Source: an uncultured Bacteroidota bacterium
GTDB lineage: Bacteria > Bacteroidota > Bacteroidia > Bacteroidales > VadinHA17
DNA: 6,056 nucleotides
Assembly (NCBI GenBank): GCA_903865465.1
Contig: CAIPJU010000158.1
Coordinates: forward strand, 1-6,056
Reading direction: 5' to 3'
The notes beneath the pieces were generated by a model that worked only from the letters and a program-made list of their open reading frames with translations, had not been told where the DNA came from and ran no database searches. The translations under genes and the position numbers were made by a program. Shown here piece by piece: positions 1 through 6,056 of this stretch. How positions within the stretch are numbered: position 1 is the stretch's first letter; the number at the start of each line of letters is the position of its first letter.

Positions 1-782
1 AGCTGCGCCAGATAATGGTTAACCTGATTGGCAATGCCATTAAATTCACTCACGAAGGAGGTATCGCTGTAAGGGCTAGAATCAGTAAATCAGACGTTAA
101 TATAAAAAGCCTGGTAATTGAAATTCAGGATTCGGGCGTCGGTATTTCAGAAAATGATCTGGGTAAACTCTTTAAACAATTTGAGCAGGCGAGTGCAGGA
201 ATAAAGCAAAGCACAGGCACAGGACTGGGACTTGCACTTAGCCGTCAGCTGGCAGTCTTAATGGGCGGAAATATAAGTATAAGCAGTGAGGAGGGAAATG
301 GCTCTGTGTTCACCTTCAATGTTGAAGTAAAAGAGGGGAAATTGAATATTGCAGAAGCAAATATCCCAAAAAGAGTCATAGGTATTGAGAACCCGGGTGA
401 AAAATATCTCATTTTGGTAGTTGACGATATGCAAACCAACCTTGTTGTTGCTGAACATCTTCTGCAACTTGCCGGATTTGAAACACATACCGCCATTAAC
501 GGAGAGGATGCCATTGAGAAATTTGAAAAGTATTCACCACATCTTATCCTAATGGACATGAGAATGCCGGTTATGGACGGGTATAAAGCAACAGCCCGGA
601 TAAAAGCTACTGAAAAAGGAAGTCAGACGCCTATTATTGCAGTAACCGCAAGTCAATTTGAAGATGAGAAGGCGAAGATCTTCATGCTTGATATCCAGGG
701 CTATATACGCAAACCATTTCGCGAAAATGAGTTCTTCGATTCCATAGGTGCAGCCTTGGGAATTAACTATATATACGAATAG
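1..782 (+). CDS. Hybrid sensor histidine kinase, C-terminal part (HATPase end plus receiver domain), 5'-truncated by the window
   Basis: The frame is already open at the left edge (first complete codon at position 3), so the ATG at 15 is internal: it lies inside the ATPase N box (LRQIMVNLIGNAIKFT). Residues here are counted from the codon at position 3. The HATPase domain shows the N box (Asn7, Asn11), the G1 box DSGVGI (43-48), the F-box region LFKQFEQA, and the G2 box TGTGLGL (71-77). A short linker leads to a CheY-like receiver at about 136-250. It has the acidic pair Asp141-Asp142, the phospho-acceptor Asp185 in LILMDMRMPVMDG, Thr215 in AVTAS, and Lys237 in RKPF, so all receiver residues needed for phosphotransfer are present. 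The order HATPase-receiver is that of a hybrid kinase working by intramolecular phosphorelay. The sensor and His-containing dimerisation domains lie off the window, so the signal is unknown. The protein ends about 10 residues after the receiver, with no Hpt or DNA-binding domain. It converges on the efflux operon and is not co-transcribed with it. Confidence 0.95.
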   Translation, partial: LRQIMVNLIGNAIKFTHEGGIAVRARISKSDVNIKSLVIEIQDSGVGISENDLGKLFKQFEQASAGIKQSTGTGLGLALSRQLAVLMGGNISISSEEGNGSVFTFNVEVKEGKLNIAEANIPKRVIGIENPGEKYLILVVDDMQTNLVVAEHLLQLAGFETHTAINGEDAIEKFEKYSPHLILMDMRMPVMDGYKATARIKATEKGSQTPIIAVTASQFEDEKAKIFMLDIQGYIRKPFRENEFFDSIGAALGINYIYE

Positions 783-796
783 GGATAAAGAATCTG

Positions 797-1981
797 CTAA
801 CATGCCATTTCACCGGAGTTTTTCTTGGCCGACAATAAATTATATGCTCCTTTTATCACCACTTGTACTTTTAATGGATCAAGATTCTCCGGTAAAATAA
901 CCTGAATAAAATCCTGATTTGAAATACCTTTTTTCACTTCTACCATTCTGTACTCTGTAAATGGCTGTCCCGATTCTGTTTTTTCCTTGTCCCAGATAAA
1001 AATATAGTCCTTGTCATCAAAACTAACAAGAGCCTCAGATGGCAGTGAAGAAACCTTATTATCAGACTCGTCAATCAGGGCATTCACATACATTCCCGGA
1101 AATATTTTGTTGCACGAACTGGTCACAGTACCATAGACATTGAGAGTTTTGTCACTATTTACCGACCTTTCAAAGTTCGATACCTCGGCATAATGTACTT
1201 CGGTTTCATTATTGATGTAGAACCTTATTCTCTGACCCTTGTTTATCAATCCCGCATCCTTCTCAAACAATGACAATTCGAGAAAGAGGTTGTTACTGTT
1301 CACTATCTCAAAAAGCACATCTGTAGGGGATACATATTTCCCGATATTTATATTCACTGATTTCAGGAAACCATCGAGCGGCGAAATTATATTTACTGAA
1401 CTGCTTATATTATCTTCCTTTAAGCCCTGCGGATCAACGCCGATAAGCATTAGTTTCTGTTCGAGGGATTTCACTTCAGCTTTAAGGTTTTTGTACTCAA
1501 CTGTTACCTGCTGGAGATTTTGCTCGGAATAAACATCATCCTTATAGAGATCGGTATGCCTTTTAAAATCAGCTTCTGCAAAGCCAAGTTTATTCCTTGC
1601 CTGCAGATAATCCCTTTGAATATCAACAAAATCCTGATTTTCAATAGTTGCCAGAATCTCTCCTTTTGTAACCTGATTCCCGGGAAAAAGCCTCGTGCTT
1701 TTTATGAATCCTCCCATTGGCATGCTTACTGTTGCCTGATTTTGAGGGGCAACTGTAACATGTCCGCTTACATTGAGGACCTCTCCAAGGGTACGGGATT
1801 CAATACTCCCTAAGCCAATGCCCGCAAGCTTTATCTGATCGGCTCTCAGTTCAACTATATCATCAGGAAGAATTTCAGCACTTCCTGTTTTCTCTGCAAT
1901 GCTTTTTTTACTGCCGCATGCTGCAGTAATTAGCCATAAAACACTAATTATTAAAAGTAATATGTTGCCTTTCTTTTTCAT
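797..1981 (-). CDS. czcB: Periplasmic adaptor (membrane-fusion) lipoprotein of a heavy-metal RND efflux system, CzcB/CusB type
   Basis: This 394-residue protein, complete in the window, would link the inner-membrane pump to the outer-membrane duct. The start is fixed by an SD-like AAGG 8 bases upstream and by the lipoprotein signal that follows: MKKK, a hydrophobic stretch 7-19, then Cys22 in ITAAC. The lipobox is slightly unusual, with Thr at -3. No acidic residues follow the Cys, so a Bacteroidota surface-export signal is not apparent and a periplasm-facing anchor is likely. Order of parts: beta-barrel strand and first half of the lipoyl (biotinyl) domain at about 64-114 (GGFIKSTRLFPGNQVTKGEIL); alpha-helical hairpin at about 115-182, rich in Lys, Glu, Gln and Leu; second lipoyl half at about 196-228 (ISPLDGFLKSVNINIGKYV); beta-barrel at about 230-305, including the FPGMYV motif (294-299); membrane-proximal region to the end (KGAYNLLS, 377-384). 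Length is normal for the family. There is no His-rich or Met-rich N-terminal metal-binding segment as in some CzcB or CusB proteins. It ends in an unpaired-looking Cys394; another Cys is at 290. The metal specificity implied by the symbol is inferred from the neighbouring pump. Confidence 0.93.
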   Translation of the reverse strand: MKKKGNILLLIISVLWLITAACGSKKSIAEKTGSAEILPDDIVELRADQIKLAGIGLGSIESRTLGEVLNVSGHVTVAPQNQATVSMPMGGFIKSTRLFPGNQVTKGEILATIENQDFVDIQRDYLQARNKLGFAEADFKRHTDLYKDDVYSEQNLQQVTVEYKNLKAEVKSLEQKLMLIGVDPQGLKEDNISSSVNIISPLDGFLKSVNINIGKYVSPTDVLFEIVNSNNLFLELSLFEKDAGLINKGQRIRFYINNETEVHYAEVSNFERSVNSDKTLNVYGTVTSSCNKIFPGMYVNALIDESDNKVSSLPSEALVSFDDKDYIFIWDKEKTESGQPFTEYRMVEVKKGISNQDFIQVILPENLDPLKVQVVIKGAYNLLSAKKNSGEMAC

Positions 1982-1989
1982 TTTATTGA

Positions 1990-1994
1990 CCTTA
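1990..1994 (-). promoter_or_regulatory. Ribosome-binding site of the adaptor gene, overlapping the pump gene's stop codon
   Basis: Read on the - strand, the stop codon TAA of the pump gene runs directly into GG, giving TAAGG, an SD-like sequence. It lies 8 bases upstream of the adaptor ATG (1979-1981). The stop and the next start are 10 bases apart. The arrangement suggests translational coupling, so that pump/duct and adaptor are made together. SD sites are often weak or absent in Bacteroidota, so the functional weight of this one is uncertain. Confidence 0.6.
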
Positions 1995-4900
1995 AAATAT
2001 TTTGCCTTCTGAATTATCGATTAATATATTGGTCTGGTTGTAATTATTGATTGCATCCAGATAGTTTTGCCTTACAGCAAGGGCCCTGTTCAAAGTGAGG
2101 ACATATTCGAGATAGTCAAGCGCTCCTGCCTTATAACTGCGGCTTGCCTGTTCTACAATTATTTCCGCCTCGGGAACTGCCTGTTTTTCATAAAATTCCA
2201 CAGTTGATTGATATTTTTTCAGTTCTTCAAGTAAATTCATGAAATTCACTTCAGCAGATCTTGAAAAATAATCGGCATTTGTCCTTGCAATATGTTCATT
2301 TATCCTGGCGGCCTTAACCCTTGAGGTATAAGGAGTCAGCCAAAGGGGTAATGCCAGTCCGGCCTGAATCCCTGAAAATCGGTAGCCATTTCCAAAATTA
2401 CGGGTAACGCCATTTACTTCCTGGGTACCGAAGATTGTCTGACTGAAATAGCCGATGCTGAAATCGGGCATCATCTGACTTAGTTCAAGTTTTTTTTCCA
2501 GTCTCGAAATTTCCACCTGATGTTCTGCAAATCCCAATGAGGGATTTTGTCTCCATAGTAAACTATCAGCAGGAGAATTATTGCCATACCTGTTCAGATC
2601 AATATCTGCAGGAATAAGAAGAGACCTGCTGTTAGTCAGCAGCATTAATTTCCTGCTGAAAATATTAAGATCTGAATAGGTCTGGTAAAGTTGGTTCTTA
2701 ACTTCCAGACTCTGCGACCTGGCAGTCATCATTTCCAGTTTATTCGTCTCTCCAACGTTTGCCCTTAATTCTGCAGCCCTGAGAAAACCAGAATAAAGGC
2801 TGTCCTGATATAACAGAAGCTTCCTTTTGGCTGCAAGAAATACATATTGCCAGTAGACCTGTTTTACCTGAGTGGCTATATCGGTCTTTGAGATCTGACG
2901 TTCCATCTCACTGCTTTTAATATCAGCCTTTCCAAGTCGGGATCGGTTAATATAAACAGATGGAAATGAAAATGACTGAGAAACGGTAAAACTATTATCA
3001 TTCGAAAATGAGTTTATCTGCCCCGACTGACCTTCAAAAGAAGTCTTAGGCAGATCCAGCACCTCCCCCATTAATGCGTGGGAATGATCGACGGAAAGCG
3101 ATGAAGATACAATTTTCAGGTTACTGTCGAGAGCTGATGTTATTGCGTCATGAAGAGTGATGCTACGATATTGCTGACTAAAAGCTGAATTCAGGAATGA
3201 GGTTCCAGCCAGGAGGAAGAGAATGCATAATGCACTTTTCAATTTTGGGCTCTTCACCGGCTTAATTGTTCTGAAAGTGGAAAAGAAGATATAGAATACA
3301 GGAAGGATAATCAGTGTCAGAATTGTAGCAGTTAGCAGCCCTCCGATGACCACAGTGGCAAGCGGTTTCTGCACTTCCGCACCAGGTGAAGTAGACATAG
3401 CCATAGGCAGGAATCCCAATGAGGCTACAGCCGCAGTCATAATCACGGGGCGGAGCCTGGTTTGCAGTCCCTTCAGTACCCTTTCAGTTATATCAGCAAT
3501 GCCTTCCTTTTCAAGTCGGTTAAACTCCGATATCAGAACAATCCCATTCAATACGGCTACCCCGAATAATGCGATGAATCCTACACCTGCAGAGATAGAA
3601 AAATTCATTCCTCTGATCCATAAGGCAAAGATTCCGCCTATGGCTGACATAGGAACAGCAGTGAATATCAGCAGTGACTCCTTTACGGAATTAAAGGTAA
3701 AATAGAGTAAAACAAAAATGAGAATCATGGCAACAGGAACTGCAATGGCCAGCCTGCGTTGCGCAGCCTGAAGATTTCTGAACTGACCTCCATAGGTTAC
3801 GTAATAGCCTGTGGGTAGTTTTATATTATTATCAATAACATCAGTAACCTCCCCTATAACACTTTTAATATCACGGTTTCTGACGTTGAATCCAACAGTT
3901 ATTCGTCTCCTGGTATCCTCACGAGAAACCTGGGCAGGTCCCGATTTTATGTCAACCGAAGCAACCTGATCGAATGGGATCTGTCCTCCTCCCGGAATAG
4001 CAACAGCAAGCTTCTTAATATCATCGAGGCTCTGCCTGTAATCTTTATCAAGACGGACCACCAGTCCGAACCGTTTCTCCTCATCATAAACCACCCCGGC
4101 CTGACTGCCTGCAAAAGCAGCCTTTAGTATATTATTGACATCTTCAACCGATAAACCATACTGGGCAAGCCTGTCCCGGTTATATTCAACCTGAATCTGA
4201 GCAAGTCCTGTTACCTTTTCCACGTTAATATCCTCCACGCCCCGAATATTTTTAATTCTCTTTTCAACCTCGTCAGCCTCTTTTGCAAGAGTTATAAGAT
4301 CATCGCCAAATATCTTAATTGCGATATCCTGCTTTGACCCTGTCATTAATTCATTGAATCTCATCTGAATAGGCTGCTGAAATTCAAACTTAACCCCTGC
4401 AAGGACAACAAGTTTATCTTCCATTTTGCTTACCAGCTCTTCGCGTGTTGATGCTGAAACCCACTCTTTCTTATTCTTAAGCGTGATGATATAATCGCCT
4501 GTTTCCATAGGTGTCGGATCAGTGGGGATCTCCCCGGACCCTATTTTACAAACGGCATGCTTTATTTCAGGGAAGTTCTTTAGTAATATTCTGTTAGCCA
4601 TAACCACTTTATCAATGGTATTGGTCAGCGAGCCTCCCTGTAGTGTTATTACTCCCGATGCAAGGTCCCCCTCTTCCAGCTGGGGAATAAATTCTCCTCC
4701 TAACCTGCTGAATATATACAAACTCACAATAAATAAACATATTGCCACAGCCGAAACAAAGGTTTTATGACGCAGCACGTACCTGATAGCCGGATTAAAC
4801 AGATTACTGACCTTATCCATCAGCTTCATTGAAAAATTAACCCTTGTATCTATTTTTTTACTTAAAAAGAGTGCAGAGGCCATTGGCACATAGGTCAGGG

Positions 4901-6056
4901 AAAGGATCGCTGCCCCTATGAGTGCAAAAGTCACTACCTCTGCCATTGGTCTGAACATTTTACCTTCGATACCCGTAAGGGCCATAATTGGCAGATAAAC
5001 TATTAAAATAATAATCTGACCAAAAGTGGCTGAATTCATCATCCTTTTAGCCGAGCCCAATACATTATCATCCATTTCCGCCTGACTCAGAAATTCAGTA
5101 TCCTTTCGATAGGAATTGCTTACAGAAATTCTGTGTACGACACTCTCCACGATAATAACTGCGCCGTCAACGATCAGTCCGAAGTCGATGGCGCCAAGGC
5201 TCATAAGGTTTCCCGATACTCCGAAGAGATTCATCATGGAAACTGCAAAGAGCATTGAAAGAGGGATTACCGAAGCAACAATGAGTCCGGCCCTCACATT
5301 ACCAAGCAATATAACAAGGATAAAAACAACGATCAGGGCACCCTCGATAAGATTTCTTGATACAGTCCCGATAGCTCTGCCTACGAGGTCGGAACGGTTA
5401 AGGTAAGGTTCAATTGTTACCTTATCGGGCAGCGATTTCTGAATCGAGGCTATCCTTTCCATCACATTAGCTATCACTTCATGGGCATTGGCCCCCTTTA
5501 GCATCATTACAACCCCCCCCACTGCTTCCGTTGTATCAACGACAAAAGCTCCATATCGTGTGGCGTTTCCGAACCTTACATTAGCAATATCCCTGATTAA
5601 AACCGGAATTCCCGATTTTTCAGTTTTAACAACTATCTTTTCTATATCAGAGATATTGCGTACCAGGCCGATTCCCCTTATAAAGAATGCATTTGGTTTC
5701 TTATCGATATAGGCACTGCCAGTATTTTCATTATTCTTCTCGAGGGCAATAAAAATATCAGTAAGCGTCAGATTCATTGATCTGAGTCTCTCAGGGTTTA
5801 CGGCAATCTCATACTGTTTTACAAAACCTCCATAGCTATTTATGTCTGCCACACCAGGCGTCCCCAGCATTTCCCGTCTTACCACCCAATCCTGAAGGGT
5901 GCGAAGCTCCATGGGATCGAACTCTTTTTCAAATCCTCTCCTTACGGCAAGCCTGTATTGGAATATCTCTCCAAGCCCTGTTGAAATAGGTGCAAGGGAG
6001 ATATTAGCTATTTTAGGAGGAATCTGTTCTTCAGCCTCTTTAATATGCTCCCCAAG
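1992..6056 (-). CDS. czcA: CzcA-type heavy-metal RND efflux pump fused to a TolC-like outer-membrane factor, N-terminus beyond the window
   Basis: The frame runs open to the right edge, giving 1354 residues here, counted from the first codon at 6056. The Met at 5912 is internal: the 48 residues before it continue the family's periplasmic porter sequence. By comparison with CusA about 110 residues including TM1 are missing, so the full protein would be near 1460 residues, against about 1050 for an unfused pump. Visible parts: porter domain 1-235; TM2-TM6 between about 237 and 398; TM7 at about 432-450; second periplasmic loop about 452-764; TM8-TM12 between about 769 and 925. TM4 carries DFGLIVDGAVIIVES with Asp291, Asp297 and Glu304, at the same spacing as the proton-relay residues of CzcA (D402, D408, E415). 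The motif PIQMRFNELMTG has Glu569 where CusA has its substrate-binding Met573, as in CzcA. Together these favour export of divalent cations such as Zn, Co, Cd or Ni, which remains inferred. After TM12 come a short basic cytoplasmic linker, a signal-peptide-like segment (938-960) and an outer-membrane-efflux domain (961-1354). No frameshift or stop interrupts the joint. It is the first of the two operon genes seen here. Confidence 0.95.
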   Translation of the reverse strand, partial: LGEHIKEAEEQIPPKIANISLAPISTGLGEIFQYRLAVRRGFEKEFDPMELRTLQDWVVRREMLGTPGVADINSYGGFVKQYEIAVNPERLRSMNLTLTDIFIALEKNNENTGSAYIDKKPNAFFIRGIGLVRNISDIEKIVVKTEKSGIPVLIRDIANVRFGNATRYGAFVVDTTEAVGGVVMMLKGANAHEVIANVMERIASIQKSLPDKVTIEPYLNRSDLVGRAIGTVSRNLIEGALIVVFILVILLGNVRAGLIVASVIPLSMLFAVSMMNLFGVSGNLMSLGAIDFGLIVDGAVIIVESVVHRISVSNSYRKDTEFLSQAEMDDNVLGSAKRMMNSATFGQIIILIVYLPIMALTGIEGKMFRPMAEVVTFALIGAAILSLTYVPMASALFLSKKIDTRVNFSMKLMDKVSNLFNPAIRYVLRHKTFVSAVAICLFIVSLYIFSRLGGEFIPQLEEGDLASGVITLQGGSLTNTIDKVVMANRILLKNFPEIKHAVCKIGSGEIPTDPTPMETGDYIITLKNKKEWVSASTREELVSKMEDKLVVLAGVKFEFQQPIQMRFNELMTGSKQDIAIKIFGDDLITLAKEADEVEKRIKNIRGVEDINVEKVTGLAQIQVEYNRDRLAQYGLSVEDVNNILKAAFAGSQAGVVYDEEKRFGLVVRLDKDYRQSLDDIKKLAVAIPGGGQIPFDQVASVDIKSGPAQVSREDTRRRITVGFNVRNRDIKSVIGEVTDVIDNNIKLPTGYYVTYGGQFRNLQAAQRRLAIAVPVAMILIFVLLYFTFNSVKESLLIFTAVPMSAIGGIFALWIRGMNFSISAGVGFIALFGVAVLNGIVLISEFNRLEKEGIADITERVLKGLQTRLRPVIMTAAVASLGFLPMAMSTSPGAEVQKPLATVVIGGLLTATILTLIILPVFYIFFSTFRTIKPVKSPKLKSALCILFLLAGTSFLNSAFSQQYRSITLHDAITSALDSNLKIVSSSLSVDHSHALMGEVLDLPKTSFEGQSGQINSFSNDNSFTVSQSFSFPSVYINRSRLGKADIKSSEMERQISKTDIATQVKQVYWQYVFLAAKRKLLLYQDSLYSGFLRAAELRANVGETNKLEMMTARSQSLEVKNQLYQTYSDLNIFSRKLMLLTNSRSLLIPADIDLNRYGNNSPADSLLWRQNPSLGFAEHQVEISRLEKKLELSQMMPDFSIGYFSQTIFGTQEVNGVTRNFGNGYRFSGIQAGLALPLWLTPYTSRVKAARINEHIARTNADYFSRSAEVNFMNLLEELKKYQSTVEFYEKQAVPEAEIIVEQASRSYKAGALDYLEYVLTLNRALAVRQNYLDAINNYNQTNILIDNSEGKIF
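1995..3176 (-). other. TolC/CzcC-like outer-membrane factor domain at the C-terminus of the pump fusion
   Basis: These 394 residues (961-1354 of the visible fusion) match a whole outer-membrane efflux protein in length and plan. The domain begins with ITLHDAITSALDSNLKI, the usual first helix of the family, and has two pseudo-repeats. The first spans about 964-1142 and the second about 1165-1350. Each combines long polar helices (such as QVKQVYWQYVFLAAKRKLLL and LLEELKKYQSTVEFYEKQAV) with a segment of alternating beta-strand character (FTVSQSFSFPSVYI; GIQAGLALPLWLTPYTSRV). The second repeat ends with the typical SYKAGALDYLEYVLTLNRAL. The domain would trimerise to form the duct, and a 1:1 fusion fits the 3:3 stoichiometry of pump to duct. 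CusC-like proteins are often lipoproteins, but no Cys stands at the predicted mature N-terminus here. Confidence 0.88.
3177..3245 (-). other. Internal signal-peptide-like segment at the pump/outer-membrane-factor joint
   Basis: The segment runs KLKSALCILFLLAGTSFLN then SAFS, followed by QQYRSITL. It has a basic lead (KPVKSPKLK just before and at its start), a hydrophobic core of about 12 residues, and an A-x-S-like end before Gln, a common signal peptidase I context in Bacteroidota (AFS followed by Q). RND pumps end in the cytoplasm after TM12, so a crossing element is needed to put the following domain in the periplasm. This segment can serve as a 13th transmembrane helix or as a cleaved signal. 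Which of these happens cannot be told from sequence. Confidence 0.7.
5513..5520 (-). repeat. Homopolymer G8 tract (C8 on + strand) inside the pump coding region
   Basis: Eight consecutive C on the + strand read as GTG GGG GGG GTT on the coding strand (part of AVGGVVMML), in the periplasmic porter domain. The frame is intact through it. Such tracts are prone to replication slippage, and a one-base change here would abolish the pump and the fused duct together. It may simply reflect Gly codons. Confidence 0.8.

Noticed and set aside
15..17. ATG as the start of the kinase gene
   Set aside because: It sits within the ATPase N box, and the preceding in-frame codons (LRQI) belong to the same motif.
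783..796. Bidirectional terminator between the converging genes
   Set aside because: The gap is only 14 bases, and I found no inverted repeat with a T tract there or just inside either gene.
245..803. Three - strand reading frames opposite the kinase gene
   Set aside because: They are antisense to conserved HATPase and receiver motifs and have no family resemblance.
1239..1813. Two + strand reading frames opposite the adaptor gene
   Set aside because: Shadows of the adaptor coding strand; the translations show no domain or signal features.
3177..3300. Fusion as a sequencing or assembly artefact joining two genes
   Set aside because: The frame is continuous, no stop or homopolymer lies at the joint, and this fusion type is known in Bacteroidota.
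3346..3705. Open reading frame on the + strand opposite the pump gene (also those at 4522-4770, 5116-5406, 5488-5712)
   Set aside because: They lie antisense to strongly conserved RND coding sequence, give low-complexity Ser/Thr/Ile/Pro-rich translations with no recognisable domain, and have no credible start context.
5910..5912. ATG as the start of the pump gene
   Set aside because: The frame continues upstream to the window edge with family-typical sequence (APISTGLGEIFQYRLAV), so this Met is internal (DPMELRTLQDW).
1..6056. tRNA, rRNA, CRISPR array, insertion sequence, prophage or defence genes
   Set aside because: Nearly every base is inside the three coding regions; no direct-repeat arrays, terminal inverted repeats or RNA-gene patterns were seen.

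Overview
The window holds three genes: the 3' end of a hybrid sensor kinase on the + strand (left 780 bases), and two genes of a heavy-metal RND efflux operon on the - strand that fill the rest. The base composition is AT-leaning, with frequent ATA and AGA/AGG codons. The pump gene carries a CzcA-type inner-membrane transporter fused to a TolC-like outer-membrane factor, an architecture known mainly from Bacteroidota. I therefore infer a Bacteroidota member; the sequence does not name a genus.

Layout. Positions 1-782 (+) encode the ATPase domain from its N box onward plus a C-terminal receiver domain of a hybrid histidine kinase whose front lies off the left edge. A 14-base gap separates it from the converging stop of a lipoprotein membrane-fusion (adaptor) gene at 797-1981 (-). 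Ten bases upstream of the adaptor is the stop of the pump gene, 1992 to beyond 6056 (-). That reading frame stays open to the right edge. About 110 N-terminal residues, including transmembrane segment 1, are missing by comparison with CusA/CzcA.

How the parts work together. The RND domain would take up metal ions from the periplasm or membrane and exchange them for protons. The adaptor lipoprotein would bridge the periplasm, and the TolC-like domain would form the outer-membrane duct. All three parts of a tripartite CBA efflux system are thus encoded by two genes. The TM4 motif (DFG-x3-D-x6-E) and a Glu where CusA has a substrate-binding Met favour divalent cations (Zn/Co/Cd/Ni) over Cu(I)/Ag(I).

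The most interesting point is the fusion joint (about 3177-3260). It reads like a complete secretory signal peptide set inside the polypeptide, preceded by an in-frame TTG with a possible ribosome-binding site. The outer-membrane part may therefore be released by signal peptidase, stay tethered through a 13th membrane helix, or be translated separately. No promoter, RNA gene, mobile element or CRISPR array is visible, and there is no gene-free stretch longer than 14 bases.
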